The position numbers were made by a program, and so were the translations under genes. A stretch of DNA of 64,000 nucleotides from JAAFIP01 sp963775085 (GTDB taxonomy: Bacteria > Pseudomonadota > Gammaproteobacteria > Burkholderiales > Burkholderiaceae_C), in assembly GCA_963775085.1 (NCBI GenBank), contig CAVZHO010000009.1, positions 124,001-188,000 of the forward strand, read 5' to 3'. The notes below the pieces were generated by a model. That model was not told the DNA's origin. It saw only the letters and a program-made list of their open reading frames with translations, and made no database searches. Each line of letters starts with the position of its first letter. Within the stretch, counting starts at the first letter, position 1. Below, one piece after another: positions 31,901-39,840 of this stretch.

Positions 31901-32885
31901 CGTTGGTGACGGTGCTGCTCAGGCCGTTGTAGGCGATGGTGCTGAAGGTGCTGTCGGGCGCATCTTCGCGGGTGACGCGCCCTAGTGCGTCGTAAGTGAA
32001 GGCGCTCCAGTAAACAGGGGTGGCACCGCCATACAGGTTGGACTTGCGGCTGACTTGGCCCAGCGCGTTGTATTCGGTGTCTTGGTACAGGATCGGTGCG
32101 GCGGCTCCTGCCGCGTCGCCGTCAAAGCCGCTGGTTCGTATGCGGATGACGCGGCCCAGGCTGTCGTGGTATTGGTATTTGGTGGGGCCGCTGAGTGTAA
32201 GGTTGGCGTTGAAGCTTTGCTCGATCAGCACCCATTGGCTGGCGGGGCACCTGTGCAGGGGGGCTATGCTGCTGTCATCCCTGCATAGCTCGTAGGCCCA
32301 GGTGGTCTTGGTGCGGTCGGCGCGCAGTTCGCTGGTCTTGCGGCCAAAGTTGTCGTAGGTCCAGGTGGTGGTCAGGCCGTTGGGGCCGACCAGGCTGGTG
32401 ACGCCGCCAAAGCGGGGGTCGAAGGTTTTGTTCTCGGACTGGCCCAGGGCGTTGGCGCTGTTGGTGGGGAACAGGCCTGCGGGGATGCTGTAGGCGATGC
32501 CGTTGACGCTGACGGCCTGGGCCTGGTAGGTGGTGCTGGCGCTGCGCCCGGTGGTGGCGCTGAAGGTGATGGTGCCGATGGCCCCGGGACAGGCGCTGGT
32601 GGTGACGCTGGCTTTGTTGCCGTAGGTGTCGTAGGTGTAGCTGGTTAGCAGGCAGTCTTGCGGGCTGTTGGGTTCGACGATTTCTTTAATCAACAGGCCT
32701 GCTTCGGGGGTGCCGGGCTCACCGTAGATGAAGCTGCTGTTGCGGGTTTGGGTGATGGTTTGGGCTTGCAGGGAGGCGGTGGCGAACAGGCCCGTACCCA
32801 ATATCAGCGTCACCAGGATGCTGCGCAAACTCCAGCATGCTCTTAGATTGGTCGTCGTGACATGACGAAGCTGGGTAACTCGCAT
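28935..32885 (-). CDS. Full-length secreted Rhs/YD-repeat toxin (TcC-like)
   Basis: 1,316-residue YD-repeat protein. Residues 1-40 form a Sec signal peptide (LRSILVTLILGTGLFATASL, cleaved near LQA). Dozens of YD repeats follow (YTYDTYGNKAS, WTYDNFGRKTS, FTYDALGRVTRED, YAYDALGQL). The Rhs core ends at DPLIGRFMSADP ... NPLNLTDPSG near residue 975. The C-terminal tip has the pre-toxin motif GGKFENGAVTAAYGYLFN and a domain with AHWHSM and LHAVQDSSATGH, resembling the metal-binding HxxQD...H pattern of zinc phospholipase C/P1-nuclease enzymes (a guess from motifs). The start ATG 32885 has AGAGG; a longer frame from 32978 is rejected. Rhs shells cage the toxin. It is last in the minus-strand set starting at 37926, with immunity overlapping its stop. 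Confidence 0.88.
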   Translation of the reverse strand: MRVTQLRHVTTTNLRACWSLRSILVTLILGTGLFATASLQAQTITQTRNSSFIYGEPGTPEAGLLIKEIVEPNSPQDCLLTSYTYDTYGNKASVTTSACPGAIGTITFSATTGRSASTTYQAQAVSVNGIAYSIPAGLFPTNSANALGQSENKTFDPRFGGVTSLVGPNGLTTTWTYDNFGRKTSELRADRTKTTWAYELCRDDSSIAPLHRCPASQWVLIEQSFNANLTLSGPTKYQYHDSLGRVIRIRTSGFDGDAAGAAAPILYQDTEYNALGQVSRKSNLYGGATPVYWSAFTYDALGRVTREDAPDSTFSTIAYNGLSSTVTNAKGQKKTTLKNAQGQVAQVTDAVGSTVLYAYDALGQLTATNAAGSITKIEYNQRGQKTKMEDPAMGVWLYAYNAFGELVWQRDSLNQTTTMAYDKLGRMTQRNEADLTSQWSYDTNFGGTVACGPSKGKLCQARTVRANGVTDYLRNHTYDALGRIQSTATLLDTTATVSVSYDANTGRVASKTWPTGYKASYGYTPMGYLKTVTGSGGGLTTASYTVRTMDAQRITQYQYGNQIITNKAYKQTNGNLMGIQAGLASAANGVMNQSYEYDQIGNLIQRTDGITNVGETFLYDSLNRLTNYNAVGASINASSPNFDVGVLYDARGNIQYKSDVGQYWYDGQRPNRLTNITLSTPAGGKALTGTRILTYAFDDYKPGAQIPSNSATTLGNGNLWYSVSRDTTQNRHNVRWEEYTSFNMLSQIRYGNLLDINNPTGTTADRTLTFVYGPEHQRIKQGVQLSANTPAALQSGAGTTWYLNGEDSQGLSYEKEVKANGITEHKHYLSAGGMVFALQVTRTGNLAVGNAAIGANQAASLRYFHHDQLGSIAAISNEAGAEIERLAYDPWGKRRSVNGLSDVTDSLVGLTTDRGFTMHEHLDEMGVVHMNGRIYDPLIGRFMSADPIIQAPGMLQSHNRYAYVMNNPLNLTDPSGFSWWTRFRDKILKPVAAIAVAIYAPQFIGQLFAGSAGLTGSAFYSVATTSALGPIAPGLTALGSTLAAAGGGFAAGLVGSGGDIKAGLQGALSGGVFGAIGVTGAANGWGTGAYVAAHAAGGCITSVAGGGSCGSGAASAAFGKFTTLAIGDMPGDFARGVATVVAGGVGSVIAGGKFENGAVTAAYGYLFNYLSNVHKALTMSAGRDAGLSEKDSLALSLAVKDADFVAGSQSPENAHWHSMCSAGDSSSVCATKTGDFLMKSWNSKSLTGFAQFLHAVQDSSATGHQGRVWEGGIPDRQHIEGDMYPAGDKARQIIEQSSSMIRSYKSFCPQCFPTSK

Positions 32886-32937
32886 AGGTTTGCCTCTTTG
32901 TGTTTTTTTGGGGGGACTGATTGCAGCGTCTGTCAGG

Positions 32938-33294
32938 CTAGTCTGACATAACCATATAGCCGATCTCGCAATAACCAATACTCGATTTTGTGGAAAAAAG
33001 AGTCACCGTTTTGTTTAAGGCATAGGCCGTCAATAAATTTGCAAGCATCCCTTTGTAATTAGGCGTGGTACTGTTGACGTACCCCCAACTCGCGTCGGCC
33101 ACACCCTGCGCGTTGCATATCGCGGGCACACCCACCAAAAACACCCGGGTATCGGCATTACCGGCAGCTGGAACGGTGTGGAGCTGCGAAATTTTTCCGC
33201 TCACAGTGCCATCCCAAGCGTGTGCACAAGTGGTCCCCAACAGAAAACAGAGGGCCAAAAGATTATGGGCAAGGTGGAGCTTCATATTGTTCAT
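32938..33294 (-). CDS. Small secreted protein, SubB-like pattern (paralogue 1)
   Basis: 118 residues: Sec signal peptide (NLLALCFLLGTTCAHA, about 26 residues) then a short beta-rich domain (GKISQLHTV, TRVFLVGVPAIC). It ends with a helix/strand pair and paired Cys: YKGMLANLLTAYALNKTVTL, then GYCEIGYMVMSD. The final pattern (aromatic...LL.A...K.V.....C....Y) recurs in the other four small proteins here and resembles the C-terminal half of subtilase-cytotoxin B subunits. It lies 53 bases before the Rhs start. Confidence 0.7.
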   Translation of the reverse strand: MNNMKLHLAHNLLALCFLLGTTCAHAWDGTVSGKISQLHTVPAAGNADTRVFLVGVPAICNAQGVADASWGYVNSTTPNYKGMLANLLTAYALNKTVTLFSTKSSIGYCEIGYMVMSD

Positions 33295-33369
33295 GGTGCT
33301 TTTCGCAAGTGAATGGGTTGTGCAAACGAGTCAATGCAAGTGCCCGGTTGGTGTGCAGCCGTATTCACT

Positions 33370-33702
33370 TCAATTGGAGATATATACCCAGGCCACTGTT
33401 TCCGAATTGCCCCAAACATCGCACACACCTGTGCCATTTACCGCCAAAGTTTTACCCAGTGCAAAGGCCTGCAACAGCATGGCATAAATGGCGCGTCCAC
33501 CAGGAGTTTTGACATCGACTGCCCAGGCCCATGTGGAGCAGGCCGGTTTGGACCCCGAAAACGTGCTACCTACTGCAGGCATAAAGGCAATAACACCCGC
33601 GCTAATTGCAATTGGCGTGATAACAAGCCCGTTGCTACCGCTTTGGGCCATGGCCAGATGGAAAGAAAAAATCAAGCTGAGGGATAGAAGCAATTTTTTC
33701 AT
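33370..33702 (-). CDS. Small secreted protein, SubB-like pattern (paralogue 2)
   Basis: 110 residues: clear signal peptide (MKKLLLSLSLIFSFHLAMAQ) and a mature domain with two cysteines (KPACSTWAW and GTGVCDVWGNSETVAWVYI). The shared segment GRAIYAMLLQAFALGKTLAV is near the end. Same direction and spacing as the neighbours. A Met-rich start and an A-x-A cleavage site support export. Function unknown; a glycan-binding or adaptor role is an inference from the fold pattern. Confidence 0.75.
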   Translation of the reverse strand: MKKLLLSLSLIFSFHLAMAQSGSNGLVITPIAISAGVIAFMPAVGSTFSGSKPACSTWAWAVDVKTPGGRAIYAMLLQAFALGKTLAVNGTGVCDVWGNSETVAWVYISN

Positions 33703-33753
33703 GGGATTTCCTGGGGATAGCTGGTTACTTATTGGGTTGCATAGGGCCTGCGC

Positions 33754-34107
33754 TTAGTCCGCCATCATCACGTAGTAGGGGGACGGTGCGTTCTGATAAT
33801 GGGGAATCAAGTTGCACGGCGTGGTCTCGGCGTAGTTCAATACCATTGTGCTTTTGCGAGTCACGGCCGAGCGGGTGAGCGTATGCCAAGCCGCACAGGT
33901 CATGGGGCTTACGCCTTTCCACTCGGTATTGAGATTGCACAGCATCAAATAATCACCCCGAAGCGCCGCATTCACCACCACCGAACCATCTTTGGTGACA
34001 TATAAATTTGATACCGTGGTGGTGCAGTACTGCTGGGCATGGGCCTGGCCAGCAAGTAACAGCAGTGGCAGCAAGGCGAAGGAGAGGTTACGTAGTTTTT
34101 TGAGCAT
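33754..34107 (-). CDS. Small secreted protein (paralogue 3, diverged)
   Basis: 117 residues with a signal peptide (MLKKLRNLSFALLPLLLLAG, cleaved after AHA) and four cysteines in the mature part (YCTTTVSNLYVTKDGS, LMLCNLNTEWKG, MTCAAWHTL, PCNLIPHY). It ends PYYVMMAD, echoing YMVMSD and YVQMLD of the other paralogues. The helical segment is replaced by WHTLTRSAVTRKSTMVLNY. It lies between the SpvB-like gene and the other small genes in the same direction. Confidence 0.7.
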   Translation of the reverse strand: MLKKLRNLSFALLPLLLLAGQAHAQQYCTTTVSNLYVTKDGSVVVNAALRGDYLMLCNLNTEWKGVSPMTCAAWHTLTRSAVTRKSTMVLNYAETTPCNLIPHYQNAPSPYYVMMAD

Positions 34108-34154
34108 GGTGGCCTTTCTGGTTGACTTTTGGTGGATGGTGGGAATGCAAAATG

Positions 34155-37100
34155 TCAGTCTTCAAGCAATAACATCAGGATGGCGGGCAACGCGTTCTTG
34201 GCGGCCTGCAGCTGCGCTGGCGTGGGCGGTGGTGGTGGCGCTACCCCGGTGATGAAGCCGCCGGGCAGGATGCCGGTGCCCAGATTGGCCGATGCGCTGG
34301 TGCTGGTGACGCTGGCCGTGGCTAGGCGTCCCAGTATCCAGTGGGTGGTGTCGGCGGCTTTGTAGGTGTTGGTGGTGACTTTGCTGCCGCCGCCGCTGTT
34401 GCTGACGGTAATCTTGGTGGGGTCGCCCCAGATGGGGCCACCTGGGGTGGGTGGGTTGTACTCGTACAGCGTGGTGATGACCGGGAATGCTGGGGCATTA
34501 GGATCCAGATCCCAACTGGCCTCGGTGCTGCTGGCGATATGGGGAAAGTAGCGGCTGTTGCTGGCGGCTATGCAGGCAGTTTTGTTGGCCAGGTCGTTGC
34601 AGTTGAGGGGCGGAGTCGGCAGGTTGCAGGCGGCTCCGGTTTGCGGGATCTTGCAGGCGGGCGTGATGGTGGATCTTTTGAGTACCCCTTGATTGCCGGC
34701 CCCGGCTTTGCGGGTCTCGCTTGTGAGGGGCATGCCAATATAGGGCCACTGCTGGCTGTTCTCGGTATAGCTTTGGATGCCAGTGGCTGCCTCGGTGCTC
34801 TCCATCCATCTAAAACCCAGCATGCCCCGGCCCGTGCCTTGCTCGGCTTTTAAACCGCCGTAACGGTAGCTCACCGTGTTGGTGCCGCCAACTCCGTTGC
34901 TGGTGTCGACTTGGTTGACGACATACATGGGAAATTGCAGGTCTATTTTAGGATAGACCGAGGTGGTGTCTTTGGCGTACTGAAGGGAATCTGTGAGCGG
35001 CTTTTGGATGATCGAGATCGCGCGTCCCAAGCCCGGCTCGATGGCACTCACACCAGTTTGCGCACCAAGATTTCTCTTTACTTTCCAACCGTTGTAGTTC
35101 CACATATAGTCAGGTTTACCATTGCCGGTAAAGTCTGCGAAATAATGGAGTAGCTTCTCGGTACTATAGGTCGGCTGCTGATCGGCAGGATTGGTACTGC
35201 TCAGCCAGAGCGTGGGTGTCAAAAATTTTTGACCATCAGACAATGCAACATACAAGCCACCATAATTCCAAACATAATCAGCTTTACCATCCCCATTCAT
35301 ATCCACGATGTATTGGTAATTCATGTTGTATGTAGGTGCATTGGCATTTGCGCTATTTTCATTGGCCAACCATTTTGTAGGCGCTTCAAATCCGTTTCCG
35401 TTGGATAGCGCTACATACCAGCCGTTGTAGTTCCACATGTAATCGGCTTTGCCATCCCCGTTAAAATCACCGATCAATTGATATTCACGGTGGTAGGTTG
35501 GTTCTTCATTGCTTGCGGCATTTTTACTGCTTAGCCAAAGCTTAGGTGCATCAAACCCATTGCCATTGGAGAGCGCCACAAACCAACCACCGTTATTCCA
35601 CATGTAATCGGCTTTGCCATCCCCGTTAAAATCACCGATATACTGGTATCCAATGTTATGCGTTGGGTACCTAGTATCTGTAGGATTTATCTGGACTAGC
35701 CACGGTGTGGCTGTTGTGGCGAATTTGCTCCCTGTAGACAAGGCAACGCGCCAACGACCATCATTCCACATAAAGTCGGCCCGCCCATCGCCGTCAAAGT
35801 CGGCTACGTACTGGTAGTTTGCATTAAAGGTAGTTACGCCGTCGACCGTGGGTGCGAGCCACTGCGTAGGCGCATCAAAACCGCTGCCGTTGGACAGTGC
35901 AACACTCCACCCCGCGCCGTCGCGCAGCATGAGATCGGCTTTACCATCACCATTGAAATCGGCAACAAACTGGTAGCTAGCATCGGTCTCTTTCTGCACT
36001 GCTACCGTGACCGCAGGCACCGCAGTGCCAAGCCAAGGGCTGGGTGCATCAAAGCCAATTCCATTCGACAGTGCAACATACCAGACACCGTAGAAGTTCC
36101 AAAGATAATCAGCTTTACCATCCCCATTAAAGTCAGCTATGTGGTGATTTTCGAACGCAGTCCTTGGGACTGTAAATGTCGTATCGTAACCGCTAGCATC
36201 GTTGCCAACATAACTAGTAAATTGCAATTTATACCCACCATACGTGTCAACGGTAAGGCCGTTCGAGGCCAGTTTTTGGTTGGCGAGCCAGAGCTCCGGG
36301 TTTTGCACAGGTGCCGCGTCGTCTTGCCATTTGAGTTTGGTACTCACCATGCAATTTGCGGTACCGGCATCGGCACACTCCGTAATCGATATCAGCTTGG
36401 ATCGATCTACAGGCGTGGTTTGTGGTGCATACGTCAACACCGTATACTTCACTGCCGCCGTTCCCACCAAAGTAGTTACCTTTTTCAACCGTAAATCGGA
36501 TCTCGTTTGCGCCCCTAACAGGTAACCTGTCTGCACATCCGGCCTAGTTTCGTATTCAAACACCACCGAACTGCCCGCATAGTCAATTCTTTTTGGCTGA
36601 AATGAACTCGACGTCGGGACACCTGAAAAGACGCAGGTAGATCCCGACAGCGTACCCCCTGTTGGGCAGATGTAGTGAGGAGTGGCAGACCATTGGACAT
36701 TGCCACCGCTGCATGATGAATTACTGGTTACCGTAGAACCACATAGATAATAATCTATGGTAGCCGCATAATTAGCCGTTTGAGCGTAGTAAAGCCCTAG
36801 GTTGTAGGTTACAGTCAAGTAATTCCCCACCTTATCGCTGATCTTAGTTAGCCCCCAGGCCAAGACACCCTTACCCACAATGGTTTGCGTTGGCAGATAG
36901 GTTATGGTCAAACCGGCTTTGGTTTCCACTTTAAAGCCATTACCATCAAAGCTAATGCGACTAAAACTCTCCGTTTCCGAGCGGTACTGCGTTCCGGCAT
37001 TTCCATACCCTGCTTGCTCAGGAGCCGCCAGGCCGCTCACGTCTACTTGAACCAGTCTTTGCCCGTCCATGCAGAAACGGTCGTCTGCGTTGAAATTAAC

Positions 37101-37496
37101 CCCTCCCCTGACCCCATCCTGCGCCATGGTCTGCGGGCAGCGGGTGATGGCGCTCAGGCCTGCCAGGTTCCAGCCCATACCCATGGTGCCGTTGCCGCCC
37201 TGGCTGTTATATTCCAGGCTGAGTTTGGGCTGCATCCCAGCAATGCCGGGTGGCACCTGGATGGGAATGCTGTAGGTGGCCGCGCCGCTGGGGGAAACAG
37301 CAAATTGGCCGGGGGTGCTACCCGGGGTGGTAGCGGCTTGCTGGGCCTGCACCAGGGCGGGGGCCATCGCTCCCAGTAGGCCGAGCCCAAGGACTAGGCT
37401 GCGGCCAACGCTTGGCAGGCGCTGTTGTAGCCTTTGACACCAGGCGCGTAACAACGAATGGGGCGCTTTGGCATCGCCTAGGGCACGGTTAGGCAT
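34155..37496 (-). CDS. Secreted SpvB/FG-GAP repeat protein (TcB-like)
   Basis: 1,113 residues. The signal peptide (residues about 25-60, VLGLGLLGAMAPALVQAQ) is followed by an SpvB-type domain (GQFAVSPSGAATYSIPIQVP, KLSLEYNSQGGNGTMGMGWN). Around residues 440-800 lie seven FG-GAP/VCBS repeats, each with a calcium-loop motif (DFNGDGKADYMWN) and WYVALSNGNGFDAP. The remainder resembles the TcB middle region (YRYGGLKAEQGTGRGMLGFR). The protein stops at a Pro-rich end (APPPPPTPAQ) before any Rhs core; that part is supplied by the separate gene at 28935-32885, as TcB and TcC are in Tc toxins. Start ATG 37496 has a perfect AAGGAGG seven bases upstream; a longer frame from 37619 overlaps the upstream gene. 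Confidence 0.88.
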   Translation of the reverse strand: MPNRALGDAKAPHSLLRAWCQRLQQRLPSVGRSLVLGLGLLGAMAPALVQAQQAATTPGSTPGQFAVSPSGAATYSIPIQVPPGIAGMQPKLSLEYNSQGGNGTMGMGWNLAGLSAITRCPQTMAQDGVRGGVNFNADDRFCMDGQRLVQVDVSGLAAPEQAGYGNAGTQYRSETESFSRISFDGNGFKVETKAGLTITYLPTQTIVGKGVLAWGLTKISDKVGNYLTVTYNLGLYYAQTANYAATIDYYLCGSTVTSNSSCSGGNVQWSATPHYICPTGGTLSGSTCVFSGVPTSSSFQPKRIDYAGSSVVFEYETRPDVQTGYLLGAQTRSDLRLKKVTTLVGTAAVKYTVLTYAPQTTPVDRSKLISITECADAGTANCMVSTKLKWQDDAAPVQNPELWLANQKLASNGLTVDTYGGYKLQFTSYVGNDASGYDTTFTVPRTAFENHHIADFNGDGKADYLWNFYGVWYVALSNGIGFDAPSPWLGTAVPAVTVAVQKETDASYQFVADFNGDGKADLMLRDGAGWSVALSNGSGFDAPTQWLAPTVDGVTTFNANYQYVADFDGDGRADFMWNDGRWRVALSTGSKFATTATPWLVQINPTDTRYPTHNIGYQYIGDFNGDGKADYMWNNGGWFVALSNGNGFDAPKLWLSSKNAASNEEPTYHREYQLIGDFNGDGKADYMWNYNGWYVALSNGNGFEAPTKWLANENSANANAPTYNMNYQYIVDMNGDGKADYVWNYGGLYVALSDGQKFLTPTLWLSSTNPADQQPTYSTEKLLHYFADFTGNGKPDYMWNYNGWKVKRNLGAQTGVSAIEPGLGRAISIIQKPLTDSLQYAKDTTSVYPKIDLQFPMYVVNQVDTSNGVGGTNTVSYRYGGLKAEQGTGRGMLGFRWMESTEAATGIQSYTENSQQWPYIGMPLTSETRKAGAGNQGVLKRSTITPACKIPQTGAACNLPTPPLNCNDLANKTACIAASNSRYFPHIASSTEASWDLDPNAPAFPVITTLYEYNPPTPGGPIWGDPTKITVSNSGGGSKVTTNTYKAADTTHWILGRLATASVTSTSASANLGTGILPGGFITGVAPPPPPTPAQLQAAKNALPAILMLLLED

Positions 37497-37560
37497 GCTT
37501 GCCTCCTTAAAACTGTATTTTTTGCTTTGGGGTGACGGTTTGACCGGCTGGAGCGGTCGG

Positions 37561-37926
37561 CTAATCAAGCATCTGCACATAGTCCACACCACAGCCGCCG
37601 TCTCGATCGGCATGGGCATAAAAGCGCATCTTTTTGTTGGTGATGCGCGCCGTCAGCATGGTCGCCAGGGCGATCTTGTAATCGTCGGCCCCCATCGTGG
37701 CGCGGGTGAGAATCAGGTAAGTGCACCCTGCCGGGAAATTGACTGTCGCAGAGGTTAGCCCCCACACAACGGTAGAGCTACCCGCCGCTGTGCTGTAGTG
37801 ACCATAATTGGTAGCGAAGCCGCTGCCCATTTCTCCAATTGCTGCGCTGGCTTTTGGCGTTGCCATCAGTAACATTGCGGCAGCCAAGGTGCATTGGACG
37901 GCTTTAAGAGTCAGCTTGTTTTTCAT
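37561..37926 (-). CDS. Small secreted protein, SubB-like pattern (paralogue 4)
   Basis: 121 residues: signal peptide (MKNKLTLKAVQCTLAAAMLL, cleaved after ASA) and a mature domain with GLTSATVNFPAGCTYLILTR and the shared end YKIALATMLTARITNKKMRF ... GCGVDYVQMLD. It is the first gene of the minus-strand SpvB/Rhs set, 64 bases before the SpvB-like start. The 235 bases upstream, shared with the divergent paralogue at 38162, should hold the promoter; no clear sigma-70 boxes could be fixed. Confidence 0.72.
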   Translation of the reverse strand: MKNKLTLKAVQCTLAAAMLLMATPKASAAIGEMGSGFATNYGHYSTAAGSSTVVWGLTSATVNFPAGCTYLILTRATMGADDYKIALATMLTARITNKKMRFYAHADRDGGCGVDYVQMLD

Positions 37927-38161
37927 ATGTCTCCTGCTTTTTCATCGTTATTAATGAAAAGTAATGTATTCGATTGACTGAAAATGTGTCAATAGATGCA
38001 TAGCAGCCATCTGAGAAACAAATTGTAAGTGTGCAAATGACAACCTGGTAAACGCGTGTAAGTCAGGTGCAACGGCAAATTGAGCGCCATAATTTGACAC
38101 AGCAAAAGGGGGCTTGCAATTTCATCCCTCCTAACTCGGTCAACCCATTGGCGAAATCACC

Positions 38162-38494
38162 ATGAAAAAAACACTATGTGCTGTCCTGTGTCTTTGCGCT
38201 ACGCTGGCGGTGGCCCAATCGCAAACCGCCAAAGTCACAGGCTATATTCCCTACGAAAACGGTGGTAGAGAAATCTTTTTGCTGAAATTGCAGAGCAATG
38301 TGGCTGGCGGCTGCAACACAACGGCTCGCTTCGCCATTGATAGCACGGCTCTGCGGTTCAAGGGCACGCAGGCGGCGGTCATGGCGGCATTCCACACGCA
38401 GACTGATGTCACGGTGTCGTATACCCAAACTTGCGGTGCCTGGGGCAACGCGTGGGACATCTCTTACGTTTGTGTCGGTAGCGCGGCCTGCTAA
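38162..38494 (+). CDS. Small secreted protein, SubB-like pattern (paralogue 5)
   Basis: 110 residues with a signal peptide (MKKTLCAVLCLCATLAVAQS) and a domain opening AKVTGYIPYENGGREIFLLK. Next come GGCNTTARFAID and a shortened helix/strand (AAVMAAFHTQTDVTVSYTQT) with CGAWGNAWDISYVCVG. The CxxWGNxxxxxYV ending matches paralogue 2 (CDVWGNSETVAWV). It is transcribed opposite to the Rhs set and converges with the last gene of the secretion operon. Upstream AACCCATTGGCGAAATCACC offers no strong Shine-Dalgarno. Confidence 0.72.
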   Translation: MKKTLCAVLCLCATLAVAQSQTAKVTGYIPYENGGREIFLLKLQSNVAGGCNTTARFAIDSTALRFKGTQAAVMAAFHTQTDVTVSYTQTCGAWGNAWDISYVCVGSAAC

Positions 38495-38530
38495 TCGGGT
38501 GCGTTTTTATTAAAACTGAACCACACCAAG

Positions 38531-39070
38531 CTAAAGTTTTCCTAGATCAGCGCTCCACAATGCACGGAAAAGCGTTGCACCAGGTAATCCGGTCTGTAAA
38601 TTGTTAGTGGGTGTCGCCGGACGGATACTTTCCAGGCGCCAGGGCGGTGATGCGTAGCCTGCATTTAGCGCGACAGTAACCGACGACGCACGCAGCATCG
38701 ATTCGAACTCATATTCCAACTGCACCGTGCCGCCCATGTTATCCAGGCTGAGACGGGACAAACGCAGGTTCGGCTCTTTCAGTGCTTCCACTACGGCAAA
38801 TACACCATTGATGTCTCGCTGTAGCAGATCAGCGGCTTGGCGGCTGTTGGCAAGTCGCGGGTTGGTTTGCACCATGAGTGTGGTACGCACTGGTGGGGTG
38901 GCTTGCTGGTGAAGGAGCGCAATCGATTGGTCTAGCTTGCGCTGGCGTTGGTACTGCTTCCAGATGGGGGGCAAAAAGGCTATTGCTGCCCCTACAAGGC
39001 TAAGGGCTGTGATCGCCCAGATGGCTCTCCAAAGGGGACTCGGCACAAAGTCGATGTGCAGGGCTTTCAT
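38531..39070 (-). CDS. PilN/GspL-C-like inner-membrane protein of the secretion operon
   Basis: 179 residues with a short cytoplasmic N terminus, one membrane helix (IWAITALSLVGAAIAFLPPI) and a periplasmic coiled coil plus ferredoxin-like domain. This topology is that of PilN or the periplasmic half of GspL, which links the assembly ATPase platform to periplasmic subunits. It is the last gene of the operon and overlaps the PilM-like gene by four bases. Assignment rests on topology and order, not on strong motifs. Confidence 0.6.
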   Translation of the reverse strand: MKALHIDFVPSPLWRAIWAITALSLVGAAIAFLPPIWKQYQRQRKLDQSIALLHQQATPPVRTTLMVQTNPRLANSRQAADLLQRDINGVFAVVEALKEPNLRLSRLSLDNMGGTVQLEYEFESMLRASSVTVALNAGYASPPWRLESIRPATPTNNLQTGLPGATLFRALWSADLGKL

Positions 39071-39840
39071 GCCACCCCCCAGTGCTCACGCCAGCGGCTT
39101 GGTACGCCGTTTATCGCTGGCTTAGCGGCATCGCTGAATGCCAACCTAAGCGTCTCGGCCGGGGAAATGCGCTGCGCAGCCAGCCAATGGCTCGCCGTAT
39201 CAGACGTGATTGCATCACTGGGCGTTGTCAGAAACGCACCGTGGTGGGTGGGGTGCATTGTGTCAGCACCATAGGACGGAGTCGCAATGGATGCAGGACA
39301 GGCCAGTAGGCTAACGCCGTCCTGCTCTTGCAGCCACAGGGCGCGTACCGTGCCTTGCCGTACCAGCAAGGACTGGGTAGCGACGGCCCAGATGGGCTGC
39401 ATGGAAACTACTTTCGCGCGCTCGCCTTGGGCCCAGTCCTGTAAGCCCTGCACCCATGCAAGCGGCATGGCTGCGTTGATACTTGTAGCCCTATGGTCCC
39501 ATTCACAGGCCGTTTGCTGGGCGTTGATGCCCAGTTGCTGGGCAGCATTGGCTTGCGCCAGCATCTGCAATTCCTGCCAATTTTTAATACCCGTTGGCAC
39601 AAGCAGATTGACCGGTGGACACAGGCTGCCGCCCAGCATCACGCGCAGTTTCGTGCCACGCAGTACGTTTGGGCTACGGGGTGCAGTGGCCTGCGCAGCA
39701 TCTTTAATCCGGCTTAAAACGCGATCCAGGGGAAGTGTAGCGGGGTGAGTCACTACCACCACGGGCTGGTGCGCCCACCGGAGCATGCTGCAGGTCGCAC
39801 TCAAATAAAGATCAACTGTTTTAGACCAAACCGACCACAC
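39067..39840 (-). CDS. PilM/GspL-cytoplasmic-like protein
   Basis: 257 residues, cytoplasmic, no membrane helix. It is a short, diverged version of the actin-like PilM/GspL fold, inferred from position directly between the assembly ATPase and the PilN-like gene. Canonical ATP-binding motifs are not obvious. The start is GTG 39840, overlapping the end of the ATPase gene by 20 bases; the stop overlaps the next gene's start. It could instead be a group-specific accessory protein. Confidence 0.5.
   Translation of the reverse strand: MWSVWSKTVDLYLSATCSMLRWAHQPVVVVTHPATLPLDRVLSRIKDAAQATAPRSPNVLRGTKLRVMLGGSLCPPVNLLVPTGIKNWQELQMLAQANAAQQLGINAQQTACEWDHRATSINAAMPLAWVQGLQDWAQGERAKVVSMQPIWAVATQSLLVRQGTVRALWLQEQDGVSLLACPASIATPSYGADTMHPTHHGAFLTTPSDAITSDTASHWLAAQRISPAETLRLAFSDAAKPAINGVPSRWREHWGVA

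Noticed and set aside
34155..37496. SpvB-like ADP-ribosyltransferase toxin
   Set aside because: Only the N-terminal SpvB-type structural domain and FG-GAP repeats are present; no ADP-ribosyltransferase domain is visible.
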